Assembly (NCBI RefSeq): GCF_040784915.1
Contig: NZ_CP160797.1
Location: 1,131,001 to 1,195,000 of the forward strand
Direction of reading: 5' to 3'
Source of the DNA: Bacillus vallismortis
GTDB lineage: Bacteria; Bacillota; Bacilli; Bacillales; Bacillaceae
Length of the DNA stretch: 64,000 bases
The notes below the pieces were generated by a model. That model ran no database searches and was not told the origin of the DNA. It saw nothing but the letters and a program-made list of their open reading frames with translations. Below are positions 39,554-47,942 of this stretch, in pieces (positions within the stretch are counted from its first letter, which is position 1; the number at the start of each line of letters is the position of its first letter). Both the position numbers and the translations under genes were made by a program.

Positions 39554-40060
39554 ATGAAAAAACGGTTTTGGTTTCTTGCCGGTATAGTGTCCGTCGTTCT
39601 CGCCATTCAGGTTAAAAATGCCGTCTTTATTGATTACAAGGTGGAAGGCGTCAGTATGAACCCGACCTTTCAGGAAGGGAACGAATTGTTAGTTAGTAAA
39701 TTTTCGCATCGATTTAAAACCATTCATCGCTTTGATATTGTCCTTTTCAAAGGCCCAGATCAAAAAGTGCTGATTAAGCGGGTGATCGGCCTGCCTGGTG
39801 AATCGATCAAATATAAAGATGATCAGCTGTATGTGGACGGAAAGCAGGTTGCTGAGCCATTTTTGAAGCATTTGAAATCTGTTTCTGCCGGAAGCCATGT
39901 AACGGGTGATTTTACCTTGAAAGATGTGACAGGAACAAGCAGAGTGCCGAAAGGACAATATTTTGTTGTTGGAGATAATCGCATATACAGCTTCGACAGC
40001 CGGCACTTTGGTCCAATTAGTGAAAAAAAGATTGTCGGTGTGATCTCCGATTCTGAATAA
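39554..40060 (+). CDS. sipV: SipV, type I signal peptidase
   Basis: A 168-residue membrane-anchored serine/lysine protease that removes signal peptides from secreted proteins. It has one N-terminal helix (about 5-22), the nucleophile Ser34 in EGVSMNPTF, the general base Lys75 in LIKRVIGLPGE, and the C-terminal box GDNRIYSFDSRHFG. In most type I peptidases the last box reads GDNRxxSxDSR, as here. It is one of several minor Sip paralogues of B. subtilis. GGGAGG precedes ATG 39554. It follows yhjE directly. Confidence 0.94.
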   Translation: MKKRFWFLAGIVSVVLAIQVKNAVFIDYKVEGVSMNPTFQEGNELLVSKFSHRFKTIHRFDIVLFKGPDQKVLIKRVIGLPGESIKYKDDQLYVDGKQVAEPFLKHLKSVSAGSHVTGDFTLKDVTGTSRVPKGQYFVVGDNRIYSFDSRHFGPISEKKIVGVISDSE

Positions 40061-40064
40061 AACC

Positions 40065-40093
40065 AAGACGCCAATTGAAACGGCGTCTTTTTT
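40065..40093 (+). terminator. sipV terminator
   Basis: AAGACGCC, loop, GGCGTCTT and a T run. Confidence 0.9.
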
Positions 40094-40148
40094 GTGCTGG
40101 TTTGGAAAAATGTGTTGAAGAAAAATTTGTAAGGAGTTATAATCAAAA

Positions 40149-40175
40149 TTGTTTCATGTGTAACAAAAATAGAAT
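40149..40175 (+). promoter_or_regulatory. yhjG promoter with candidate YhjH operator
   Basis: TTGTTTCATGTGTAACAA (40149-40166) is a near-perfect palindrome. The same element occurs before yhjH at 41749-41766. TTGTTT within it could be the -35, with TAGAAT at 40170-40175 as a short-spaced -10. A further half site ATGAAACAA lies just before the ribosome site at about 40222. Confidence 0.6.
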
Positions 40176-40244
40176 TCGCTTTTAATTTTGGGTTGTTTTT
40201 ATTGGTTTTTATTCGTTTTATATGAAACAAAAGGAGTGATTAAG

Positions 40245-41738
40245 ATGAATGTTGAAGCCGTGATTATAGGGGGAGGGCCGGTCGGGTTGATGCTGGCTTC
40301 CGAGCTTGCGATGGCCGGGGTGAAAACATGTGTGGTTGAGCGGCTTGAAAAGCCTGTTCCTTATTCCAAGGCGCTGACGCTGCATCCCCGCACGCTGGAG
40401 CTACTTGAGATGAGAGGGCTTTTGGAGCGGTTTGTATCCAAGGGGAGCAAGATACCTTCCGGGCACTTTTCGATGCTGGATACCCGTCTTGATTTTTCAG
40501 GCTTGGATACGAGCTGTCCTTACACGCTTTTGCTTCCGCAGGTTAAAACGGAGCAGCTGCTTGAGGAACATGCGCGAAGCCTGGGAGCAGAGGTGTTTAG
40601 AGGAGCAGAGGCGCTGGCGGTTACGCAAAACAGGGAAGGGGCGCAAACGATTTTCAAGGATCGGGAGGGGAGTGTGCGGACGATCATAAGCAAATTTGTC
40701 ATTGGTGCCGATGGTGCAGGTAGCACTGTCCGGAAACAGGCTGGAATTGAGTTTTCGGGTACCGACAGCACCGTTACAGCGGCGCTTGGAGATGTGGCGC
40801 TCCTTTCTCCGCCGCCGTCAGGAGTGCTGTCCCTTTGCACAAAAGAGGGCGGTGTGATGATTGTTCCGCTTTCTCCGCGTCGATACCGTGTCGTCGTAAT
40901 CAGCCCATACCGAACTCAGACACCGAAAGATGTGCCGGTCACTGAGGAGGAGCTAAAAACTGATCTTATACGAATTTGCGGAACTGACTTCGGTTTAAGC
41001 GAGCCTTCGTGGATGTCAAGGTTCGGGAATGCCGCACGTCAAGCGAAGCGGTATCGGGACGGCAGAATCTTTCTTGCGGGGGATGCGGCGCATATTCATT
41101 TTCCAGCGGGCGGCCAAGGGCTGAATGTCGGCCTTCAGGATGCGATGAACCTTGGGTGGAAGCTGGCGGCGGCCGTCAAGGGCGCTGCGCCTTCGTGGCT
41201 TTTGGACAGCTACCATAGGGAGCGGCACCCGGCTGCTGAAGGGCTCCTGAGGAACACAGAGGCACAGACAAAACTGATTGATTTCACTCAAGCAGGCCTC
41301 CATTTGCGCAGTATGATATCGGAGCTGCTCGCCTTCCCTGAAGTGAATCGATATGTAGCGGGGCAAATTTCCGCGCTTGATGTCAGGTATGAAGCTGATC
41401 CGGATATGCCGCCGCATCGTTTGAACGGGTTAAGACTCCCGGATATGAAGCTGAATGTTCCCGATGGCAGTTCGGAACGGCTGTACAGCTGTCTTCGAAA
41501 CGGGACATTCGTTTTACTGTCATTGATCCAAGAAGCTGATGATCATAGCCGAGTGAAAGGCCTGCGTACGGTAAACGCCTCGCTTGCAGAACCGAATGAA
41601 AAGTGGCGGGACGTGCATACGGTATTGATTCGCCCTGATGGACATGTTGCCTGGGCGGTGGATGCATCAGCACCCGATTGTACCGGGGTGATTCAAACAG
41701 GAATCAGCCGGTGGTTTTCCGTCACCAGTCCGGTGTAA
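40245..41738 (+). CDS. yhjG: YhjG, aromatic-type FAD monooxygenase
   Basis: A 497-residue class A flavoprotein hydroxylase. The FAD-binding GxGxxG is VIIGGGPVGLMLASELAMAG (about 5-24), and the dual FAD/NADPH motif is FVIGADGAGSTVRK (about 150-163). The second FAD motif is FLAGDAAHIHFPAGGQGLNVGLQDA (about 276-300), and the C-terminal thioredoxin-like domain of phenol-hydroxylase relatives follows. The substrate is probably an aromatic compound but not identified. The ATG at 40245 follows AAAAGGAG. A MarR-type gene, yhjH, follows on the same strand and both promoters carry the same palindrome. Confidence 0.9.
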   Translation: MNVEAVIIGGGPVGLMLASELAMAGVKTCVVERLEKPVPYSKALTLHPRTLELLEMRGLLERFVSKGSKIPSGHFSMLDTRLDFSGLDTSCPYTLLLPQVKTEQLLEEHARSLGAEVFRGAEALAVTQNREGAQTIFKDREGSVRTIISKFVIGADGAGSTVRKQAGIEFSGTDSTVTAALGDVALLSPPPSGVLSLCTKEGGVMIVPLSPRRYRVVVISPYRTQTPKDVPVTEEELKTDLIRICGTDFGLSEPSWMSRFGNAARQAKRYRDGRIFLAGDAAHIHFPAGGQGLNVGLQDAMNLGWKLAAAVKGAAPSWLLDSYHRERHPAAEGLLRNTEAQTKLIDFTQAGLHLRSMISELLAFPEVNRYVAGQISALDVRYEADPDMPPHRLNGLRLPDMKLNVPDGSSERLYSCLRNGTFVLLSLIQEADDHSRVKGLRTVNASLAEPNEKWRDVHTVLIRPDGHVAWAVDASAPDCTGVIQTGISRWFSVTSPV

Positions 41739-41748
41739 CGCAATTCGA

Positions 41749-41777
41749 TTGTTTCATCTGTAACAAAAAGGTATGAT
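41749..41777 (+). promoter_or_regulatory. yhjH promoter with candidate YhjH operator
   Basis: TTGTTTCATCTGTAACAA (41749-41766), second copy of the palindrome. TTGTTT (41749-41754), 17 bases, TATGAT (41772-41777) forms a good promoter, so the operator overlaps the -35. Confidence 0.65.
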
Positions 41778-41814
41778 AGAAGAAACAATCGAATGAAAAA
41801 GGATGGAAAACCCT

Positions 41815-42342
41815 ATGAACACAGATCATACGAAACACAATCTTTTTGAATTATATGCGGAGCTCATTCATCAACAGGAGAAATGGGAGGGACTCATGAA
41901 AGCCTTTTTGGCTGACGAGTTGAAGAAGCTGGATGATGAGCACGGGAGTAAATCACAATTGACGATGACAGAAATTCATGTTCTATCCTGTGTCGGAGAC
42001 AATGAGCCGATTAATGTCACGTCTATTGCAGAAAAAATGAATACAACAAAAGCGACGGTGTCACGCATCAGCACAAAATTGCTTGGCACCGGCTTCCTTC
42101 ACAGAACACAGCTTAGCGATAATAAGAAGGAGGTCTACTTCCGTTTGACGCCGGCTGGAAAAAAACTGCATGGGTTGCATAAATATTATCATCAGAAGGT
42201 CGAACAGCGTTTTCTGTCATTTTTTGACCGGTACACTGAGGAAGAAATTCTTTTTGCGGAACGGCTGTTACGGGATTTGGTGACAAAGTGGTATCCATCC
42301 TCAGAAGAGATTGAAGAAGGGATCCACAGCGTTTTTGAATAA
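41815..42342 (+). CDS. yhjH: YhjH, MarR-family transcriptional regulator
   Basis: A 175-residue winged-helix regulator. The recognition part NVTSIAEKMNTTKATVSRISTKLLGTGFLHRTQLSDNKKEVYFRLTPAGKKL (about 64-116) carries the MarR wing DNKKExxxxLT. N- and C-terminal helices would dimerise. The ATG at 41815 has correct spacing from GGATGG; the ATG at 41803 sits inside that site. It probably represses itself and yhjG in response to an aromatic ligand, judging from the shared palindrome and neighbour. Confidence 0.9.
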   Translation: MNTDHTKHNLFELYAELIHQQEKWEGLMKAFLADELKKLDDEHGSKSQLTMTEIHVLSCVGDNEPINVTSIAEKMNTTKATVSRISTKLLGTGFLHRTQLSDNKKEVYFRLTPAGKKLHGLHKYYHQKVEQRFLSFFDRYTEEEILFAERLLRDLVTKWYPSSEEIEEGIHSVFE

Positions 42343-42491
42343 AAAACCATGCACAGGATGCGTGGTTCAGCGTGACGGCAAACTCTGGTTTGTTGTCTGG
42401 TCTGCGCGTTGGTGCATACGAATGAGAACATTTTCTTTGCTTCCATACTCACTTTCTTAAGCGGCAAGGGTTTTCAATCACGTTGAAAAGA
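42343..42491. other. Gap after yhjH, left edge of AT-rich island
   Basis: No gene is visible. A hairpin ACCATGCA, loop CAGGA, TGCGTGGT (42347-42367) follows the yhjH stop but lacks a T run. Confidence 0.5.
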
Positions 42492-42533
42492 TGGCAACAT
42501 CCTAAAACGATTCATCGTTTTAGGATGTTGTCA
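42492..42533. repeat. Long perfect hairpin without T tract
   Basis: TGGCAACATCCTAAAACGA pairs with its inverted copy TCGTTTTAGGATGTTGTCA: 19 pairs including one G-T, 4-base loop TTCA. No T run follows, so it is not a normal terminator. It may be a remnant end or a small repeat element at the island boundary. Confidence 0.7.
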
Positions 42534-42539
42534 ACAATC

Positions 42540-42564
42540 AACACGCACCGGGTGTGTTTTTTTT
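42540..42564 (+). terminator. Terminator near the left island edge
   Basis: AACACGC, ACCGG loop, GTGTGTT, then eight T on the plus strand; probably ends yhjH transcription. Confidence 0.75.
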
Positions 42565-42757
42565 ACGTTTCCTCTTTCTTTTTCAAGATTGTAACGTAAA
42601 TCAAATTTCCTCCGGCTAAAATGATAAGCGGCAGTCCGGGGGAACCGGATGTCACTAAATTGTAAATCAGCCAGATACCTAAACATAATCCGTAATATAA
42701 GTGCATGGCCTTCTCGGGATTGTCGCGCAGCAAAACCCCTTTAAAAATCTTTTTCAT
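42563..42757 (-). CDS. Small two-helix membrane protein, unrecognised
   Basis: A 64-residue open frame starting MKKIFKGVLLRDNPEK. It contains two hydrophobic segments separated by a Gly/Pro/Ser turn (VTSGSPGLP) and a lysine-rich C-terminus. A GGGG element lies 7 bases before the chosen ATG (a second ATG precedes it at 42760). I do not recognise it and do not recall a gene here in strain 168. It follows the 84-codon frame by 18 bases on the same strand, in AT-rich DNA beside the ntd operon. A real small gene is plausible; a relic is the alternative. Confidence 0.5.
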   Translation of the reverse strand: MKKIFKGVLLRDNPEKAMHLYYGLCLGIWLIYNLVTSGSPGLPLIILAGGNLIYVTILKKKEET

Positions 42758-42775
42758 CATAACGCCCCATTAACT

Positions 42776-43030
42776 TTAAGGTTTCTCCTTTAGTTTACAT
42801 GCATCTTCGGTTAATCTCAAAATTTGATCTTTGGCTTTTGATGCATCCTTAAAATATGTCGAGGAAATGTTAGAATTATTTTTCTTTTTAAAGTACACAG
42901 TTGCGTTTTCTGATAACTCTGCCACGTCTGACCACAATTTCTTTTCTTTAAGAATGGGCATTTTTGCATCCATTGCTTCTAAATTCCTATTGTGATACAA
43001 AAATATATAATATTCAACTTTGCTTTGCAT
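42776..43030 (-). pseudogene. Lysine-rich ORF, probably the 3' part of a broken gene
   Basis: An 84-codon frame (MQSKVEYYIF to KLKEKP) of charged helical character with a central AELSENATVYFKKKN. No ribosome site precedes its ATG. Coding-like segments continue upstream on the same strand in other frames (43031-43320), which suggests that this is the tail of a longer ancestral gene broken by frameshifts. No family is recognised. Confidence 0.45.
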
Positions 43031-43320
43031 ACATCTTCGTTGACATTTTCAGCATATCCTAAAGTATAGGTTTGTCCTTATACTGAATGTCTAGTTTGAC
43101 ACTTTTCTTGAAATCTCCACATTTGATAGTTAAATTTTTAATCTTCTTTAACCATGCGCTAATGAGCGTTTCCAATTCAGCAGCTATTGTTGATGGCAGC
43201 AACAGGTTAATTTATGGATGCATCATAAAACAATTCTGTAAATACCTTTGCTACGACACCTGTGCGTATCTCGGACAGGTCAAGAATCACAATTACAATC
43301 ACTTCTATCTCCCGTGCTAA
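43031..43320 (-). pseudogene. Frameshifted coding remnants upstream of the 84-codon ORF
   Basis: On the minus strand three coding-like pieces follow one another in different frames: EIEVIVIVILDLSEIRTGVV...FYDASIN, then IAAELETLISAWLKKIKN...KLDIQYKDKP, then TLGYAENVNEDVCKAKL. Each ends in a stop or runs out where the next begins. This looks like a decayed gene of about 100 codons or more. No family is recognised. Confidence 0.4.
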
Positions 43321-43418
43321 AACACTGTTTTCTCCATATAAACAAGGAAGGAACTAGAGGACATGAAGTCCTCTTCTTACTTACAATATGTCTATGAGTA
43401 TCTTTCATTCACACGTTT
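43321..43418. other. Short gap after glcP
   Basis: It contains AGAGGAC, loop, GTCCTCT (43353-43371), a 7-base hairpin that might help end the minus-strand ntd-glcP transcript; the T tract is weak on both strands. Confidence 0.35.
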
Positions 43419-44624
43419 TTACTGTGTTTTTGAAGCTTTGCTTTCAAGTGAAATAGGGTCTTCTGTTTTAGTTCTCCTAATCTTTACAGAAATCCCTACT
43501 AGAATCACTGCCATAGTTGTAAATATTCCCATGGTTAATAAGATCGTATCCTGATTTAAACTCCATCCAATTAAGAAAGAGATTATCGCTCCTCCGAAAC
43601 TTGCCGAAGCAATAAATAAACTTGTAACTTCGTCAACGTACTTCTGAATAATGATTGATGCTAGTGTTAAAGCAATGGGAAATATGCCCGCTATACTTAA
43701 ACCAATCAAAAATGTACCACCCAATTGAAGTATTGGGTTACTTATATAAGAGAAGGCAATCAACAGAACAATTAAACAACTACAACTAAAGAGGAGGTAC
43801 TTAGAAAAATCAAGCCTCCTACTTACTAAACCGATCAGTATTCTTCCTATGATGATCCCTACCCAGAAAAAGGAGACACTTATGAGACTAATTTGTTTAT
43901 TGTCTTGGTTTATCATGATTGAAGGTAAAAAGTTGGCGAAATTTGTTTCAATTCCAGCATATAGGAAAGCGAAAAATACAAAAAAGCCTAATTGCTTTGA
44001 TTTTTTTCTATCTCCTATAAAGTATTGAAATGCTCCTACATTTGGCAAGGCCACTTGCTGATTAGCACTCTTAGCGTACTTTCGGTTCTTGGATAAGAAA
44101 ATGAACCACCCTGCTAATAGGACGAACAAAAAGGTGAATATACAGTAATACGGTAAATACCAGTTATTAATATCGATGAAGGCATTAATTAATAATGGAA
44201 AAGATAAAGCGCCTAATCCAAAGAGAACTTCCAACTTACTCATTTTTTCTGCATTACTTTCGAAATTAGCAATAACAAAGGAACCAACTGTCGTTTCTAA
44301 TGTACCTGCTCCATATCCTAAGAGAAAAGCCATTACAACAATATAATACCAATCCTTCGTTAGAAAAAAGATACTTAACGCTCCAAGCATTATTGTCAAA
44401 GCTAACGTAAGTGTCCTAAAGTGACTGTATTTCTTAATCATTAACGGTGCGATTAATACGCCGCTTAGGAATCCGGTAAATTGAAAGAAAATGATGACCG
44501 AAATATCATCTGTTGTCTTGTTAAAAGATTCTAATAGAAATGGTGTCAAACTCCCTGTTGATATATGGATAATACCTACTGTAAAAAAGAAAGCATATCC
44601 AAATAAATATGTCCCTCTTAACAT
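43419..44624 (-). CDS. glcP: GlcP, glucose/mannose:proton symporter (MFS)
   Basis: A 401-residue major facilitator protein with 12 membrane helices. The loop between helices 2 and 3 is degenerate, and an internal GxxxGxLETxxGS-like segment (GYGAGTLETTVGSFVIANF) matches the fucose/glucose permease subfamily. In B. subtilis GlcP imports glucose or mannose without phosphorylation and lies downstream of ntdC, as here. The DNA is AT-rich like the ntd genes. A hairpin in the 82-base gap after ntdC may reduce read-through. Confidence 0.9.
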   Translation of the reverse strand: MLRGTYLFGYAFFFTVGIIHISTGSLTPFLLESFNKTTDDISVIIFFQFTGFLSGVLIAPLMIKKYSHFRTLTLALTIMLGALSIFFLTKDWYYIVVMAFLLGYGAGTLETTVGSFVIANFESNAEKMSKLEVLFGLGALSFPLLINAFIDINNWYLPYYCIFTFLFVLLAGWFIFLSKNRKYAKSANQQVALPNVGAFQYFIGDRKKSKQLGFFVFFAFLYAGIETNFANFLPSIMINQDNKQISLISVSFFWVGIIIGRILIGLVSRRLDFSKYLLFSCSCLIVLLIAFSYISNPILQLGGTFLIGLSIAGIFPIALTLASIIIQKYVDEVTSLFIASASFGGAIISFLIGWSLNQDTILLTMGIFTTMAVILVGISVKIRRTKTEDPISLESKASKTQ

Positions 44625-44641
44625 TCATTACACCCCTATAT

Positions 44642-44669
44642 TAAAAAGCAGGAAAATAAATTCCTGCTT
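44642..44669 (-). terminator. Hairpin between ntdC and glcP
   Basis: AAGCAGGAA, AATAAA, TTCCTGCTT (44646-44669). Read on the minus strand it is followed by five T, so it is a terminator or attenuator inside the ntd-glcP unit. Confidence 0.65.
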
Positions 44670-44706
44670 CTTTAGTAACTTACCTCTTCGAAATACGAAT
44701 TGACTG

Positions 44707-45750
44707 CTAAAGAACAGACATTGTTTGAGGGTTGCTATCTTTCTCAAAGAACATTTCTAATACTTCCTGCGATCTAAAACCATCGTTAAAAGAAGGGATC
44801 TCAATCCAATCTTTCTGAGTTGATGCAATCCAATTGATTAACTCGTTTCTAAAAGAATCAGCCCAACCATAAAATTCGTTTGGCGGATCATTTAATAGAC
44901 TTTGGGGTACCGGGCAGTCTGCCACGTTCAAGCCATCTATGAGCTTGTAAACGTGAGGATTACCTGTGTGGTATTTAAACTCTTTTTTGTGTCCAACTAC
45001 CTCAATGCTAAAACCACAGTCTTCAGGTACAGAACATTTTGATGTGATGATATTTACAAATACCTTGTTCTTCAGCTGACCATAAATTTCTGCATAGTCA
45101 TCTACAAGTACCTGTTTATCCTCTTTTGTTTTTACATTTGTGTTCATCTTTGCCCTTACTGATTCTGGGATGAAGTCACTCTCAAACAAATACCATACCA
45201 TGTCGATAAGGTGAATACCCAGATCCCCCAATGATCCACTAGTCTTCTTACTATTAGCGTCATCTCTCCAAGTAAACTTCTTACGTCTAATTGCACTGTT
45301 TTTCTTGAAGTGTACTTTTATGGACAGTATGTTACCTAGTTCATGATTGATAATTAAGCTTTTTAAGATATTTACATAAGACAGATATCTATAATTAAAT
45401 CCCATACTAGCTCTTACGTCTAACCTTTCAGCGGTATCTTTCATTATGCTTGCTTCCTCAAGAGAAATGGCCATAGGCTTTTCACACAATACATGCTTAT
45501 GTTTTGCTAATGCTTGCAAAGCATGTTCTTTATGGCAAAAGTTTGGAGATGCTACAATTAAACCTTCTGAGACATCAATGAGTTCATCTGCATTTTCATA
45601 TGCTTTCCCGCCGAAAGTTTTTACAAAGCTTTCCGCATTTTGTTGATTGATGTCATAAACCCCTACTAACTCTGCATTTTTTATTGTAGATAAAGCAGTT
45701 GCATGAGCTCTTGCAATACCACCTGCACCTATGATACCAATCTTCTTCAT
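44707..45750 (-). CDS. ntdC: NtdC, glucose-6-phosphate 3-dehydrogenase
   Basis: A 347-residue Gfo/Idh/MocA-family NAD-dependent oxidoreductase. The Rossmann loop is GIIGAGGIARAHA (4-16) and the family signature EKPMA lies at about 93-97. The Lys/His active-site region includes GDLGIHLIDMVWY (about 173-185). NtdC oxidises the C3 hydroxyl of glucose-6-phosphate to give 3-oxo-glucose-6-phosphate, the first step to kanosamine. GAGGAGG lies 8 bases before ATG 45750. The C-terminus is a few residues shorter than I recall from strain 168. Confidence 0.92.
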   Translation of the reverse strand: MKKIGIIGAGGIARAHATALSTIKNAELVGVYDINQQNAESFVKTFGGKAYENADELIDVSEGLIVASPNFCHKEHALQALAKHKHVLCEKPMAISLEEASIMKDTAERLDVRASMGFNYRYLSYVNILKSLIINHELGNILSIKVHFKKNSAIRRKKFTWRDDANSKKTSGSLGDLGIHLIDMVWYLFESDFIPESVRAKMNTNVKTKEDKQVLVDDYAEIYGQLKNKVFVNIITSKCSVPEDCGFSIEVVGHKKEFKYHTGNPHVYKLIDGLNVADCPVPQSLLNDPPNEFYGWADSFRNELINWIASTQKDWIEIPSFNDGFRSQEVLEMFFEKDSNPQTMSVL

Positions 45751-45763
45751 ATCTAATTCCTCC

Positions 45764-46612
45764 TCATGATCCAATGATTTTTTTTAAGGTAGTCGTAATT
45801 CCTTTTGAGTACTCACGATCAGATATAAGTTGGTGCAGGTTTTTGGCTTCTTGTGTTGCATTTTTTAACAGATATCCATTCCCGACTGCCTGTAACATAC
45901 GAACATCATTTCCGCTATCTCCAAATGCGATCCCTTTTTCGGTATTTAGGTTGTATTTCTCTAACATAAACTTCACAATTTCATTCTTCCCTGTACCCAT
46001 GGGTATAAAATCTACATCATAGCTGTCTTCTGGATCACCTGCTAAGGGATTACAGCGATTTATATTAACTGAAACTCCGTATTCCTCGCAGATTTTTTCA
46101 ATTGCTAACAGGTTTTTCTTGTCGTTTATTTCATCTTGTTCCTGATAATAAAAGTTATGCTTATACCGTGACTTTCCTAATTGAGTTTGAGGATTCAAAA
46201 GAATGTTTTCATTTTCATGTAACTGTTTTACAAGTATTTCAATCTTTTCTTTACTAAACTCTTCATTTATACGACTGTTCCACTCCTTATCTTGCTGTCC
46301 GAAGTTATGATCTGAAAAGTACGTAATTTCAGTTCCAAGATCACTAGCTATAAAATGCGGGAAATATCTAAATTTTCCTCGTTCCATTTTATCGAGAATA
46401 GATTCTATACTACTCCCAGTAACCCATCCGATTAGTAGTTCCCCAGCTTTACTTTTTTGTTCTAGATAGTCTTCGAGTTCATATATATCTTGTTGTTTCT
46501 GTTCATCGATTGTATGCGGAAAATACGTTTCATCAAAATCACAAAAAACAATATACTTAGGATGTTCAACCTTGGATAACGTTTTATACTCCGACATCTT
46601 GCTTAATAACAT
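45764..46612 (-). CDS. ntdB: NtdB, kanosamine-6-phosphate phosphatase
   Basis: A 282-residue HAD-superfamily (Cof-type) phosphatase. Motif I is FCDFDETYF (Asp24 nucleophile, Asp26), motif II is GWVTGSS, and the late motif is GIAFGDSGNDVRML with the Mg-binding aspartates. It removes the phosphate of kanosamine-6-phosphate, the last step to free kanosamine. It overlaps ntdA by 29 bases, so translation is probably coupled. Relatives include sucrose-phosphate phosphatases. Confidence 0.92.
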   Translation of the reverse strand: MLLSKMSEYKTLSKVEHPKYIVFCDFDETYFPHTIDEQKQQDIYELEDYLEQKSKAGELLIGWVTGSSIESILDKMERGKFRYFPHFIASDLGTEITYFSDHNFGQQDKEWNSRINEEFSKEKIEILVKQLHENENILLNPQTQLGKSRYKHNFYYQEQDEINDKKNLLAIEKICEEYGVSVNINRCNPLAGDPEDSYDVDFIPMGTGKNEIVKFMLEKYNLNTEKGIAFGDSGNDVRMLQAVGNGYLLKNATQEAKNLHQLISDREYSKGITTTLKKIIGS

Positions 46613-47909
46613 GAAACAGTCCCTCCATTACTCTGTCTTGCTCTTCTAACGTAAATGACGGATATAAAGGCAAATGCAGCACCTGACTATGAGCTTTTTC
46701 CGTATGAACCAATTGGAGTTTTGCATACTTTTCCTGTACTAAAGGAGTTTTTTGCATATGAGACAGTACTGGATAATATACATCTGTTTGAACACCAAAC
46801 TCTTCATTTAACTTAGTCATGATATCTGTTCTATCTTCTGTTCTTACCTTAATAGGAAACAGATGCCACACATGATCTTCACTTAATTCTGGTAATTCAA
46901 TAAGGCCTTTATTCTGTAATTCTGCTAGTTGAGTAATGTATCTATCCGCCAAGAATAATCTTTTGAAGTTGTTTAATGAAAGATACTTCATTCTCTCTAA
47001 ACCAATTGCTGCCTGTATATTGTCCATTTTTGAATTAAATCCAAAATTGATGACTTTCTTATTTTTCACATTTACTTCAAAACCATGATAACTAAATTGA
47101 ATGCATTTTTTAGCGAGTTCTTCATCATCAGTTGCTATTGCCCCAGCCTTACCACATACACCAAAATTCTTATATGGATTAAAGCTTAATGTAGTGATGT
47201 CTGCATACTTTCCTAAGTCTGTCAGTCCAATTCCTTGGCAAGCATCCTCAATGACTTTTAATTGATAACGATTTGCTATTTGACGGATATGCTTCATTTC
47301 TGAATGTTTTCCGTATAAATGCACAGGTAGAATAAACTTTGTATAAGGAGTTATTGCTTCCTCAATTTTGTCAGGATCGATGCAGAATGTTTGTGGGTTA
47401 ATATCGACATAGATAGGAACGCCACCCACAGCTAACACAGCATTTTCAGTAGCTGAAAAGCTATTAGCCGGCATGATTACTTCATCCCCTCGGTTTAACC
47501 CTAAAGCCAGTAATCCTATCATAATAGCATCCGTTCCACTGCTGGTTGCAATTACATACCTTTTATGTAAATATGTAGATAAAACATTTTCGAATTGATC
47601 TAAATAGGAACCGCTCGTAAATTTTCCAGTTGGCAAAACTTTAGTTAAAGCATTTAAGATATCATCCACTTCATCATTGGTTATTAATCTATCGACAGGC
47701 ATAAAAGGGACTTTACTTATTTCGCGATTTTTTTGGTAGTTGAAAAGGTCATTTTCAATATCTGTATTTTCTTTTAATACTTGTCTCCACCGCTCGTTTA
47801 CAATACTGTCTTCAATAACAAGTTCTTTTCTTTGTACGTCACCTTTTAAGTGTTTTAGTAGTAACATGTTTTCTTTACTTTTACCTAAAACTTTAACCTG
47901 TTTTTGCAT
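46584..47909 (-). CDS. ntdA: NtdA, 3-oxo-glucose-6-phosphate aminotransferase
   Basis: A 441-residue PLP enzyme of the DegT/DnrJ/EryC1 sugar-aminotransferase family. The PLP-binding lysine is in LSFNPYKNFGVCGKAGA. The cofactor-anchoring EDACQGIG (Asp-Ala-Cys/Ala-Gln-Gly) lies before it, and the N-terminal region contains GKFTSGSYLDQFE and the ATSSGTDA loop. It transfers an amino group to 3-oxo-glucose-6-phosphate, giving kanosamine-6-phosphate. An extra N-terminal portion of about 60 residues precedes the usual fold. ATG 47909 follows GGAGGT. It is the first gene of ntdABC, divergent from ntdR. Confidence 0.93.
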   Translation of the reverse strand: MQKQVKVLGKSKENMLLLKHLKGDVQRKELVIEDSIVNERWRQVLKENTDIENDLFNYQKNREISKVPFMPVDRLITNDEVDDILNALTKVLPTGKFTSGSYLDQFENVLSTYLHKRYVIATSSGTDAIMIGLLALGLNRGDEVIMPANSFSATENAVLAVGGVPIYVDINPQTFCIDPDKIEEAITPYTKFILPVHLYGKHSEMKHIRQIANRYQLKVIEDACQGIGLTDLGKYADITTLSFNPYKNFGVCGKAGAIATDDEELAKKCIQFSYHGFEVNVKNKKVINFGFNSKMDNIQAAIGLERMKYLSLNNFKRLFLADRYITQLAELQNKGLIELPELSEDHVWHLFPIKVRTEDRTDIMTKLNEEFGVQTDVYYPVLSHMQKTPLVQEKYAKLQLVHTEKAHSQVLHLPLYPSFTLEEQDRVMEGLFHVIKQDVGV

Positions 47910-47942
47910 GAACAGTACCTCCAATGATTTTTTTAATCTTAA

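Noticed and set aside
43087..43320. 77-codon plus-strand frame near glcP
   Set aside because: No ribosome site; the opposite strand carries more convincing, though broken, coding pieces.
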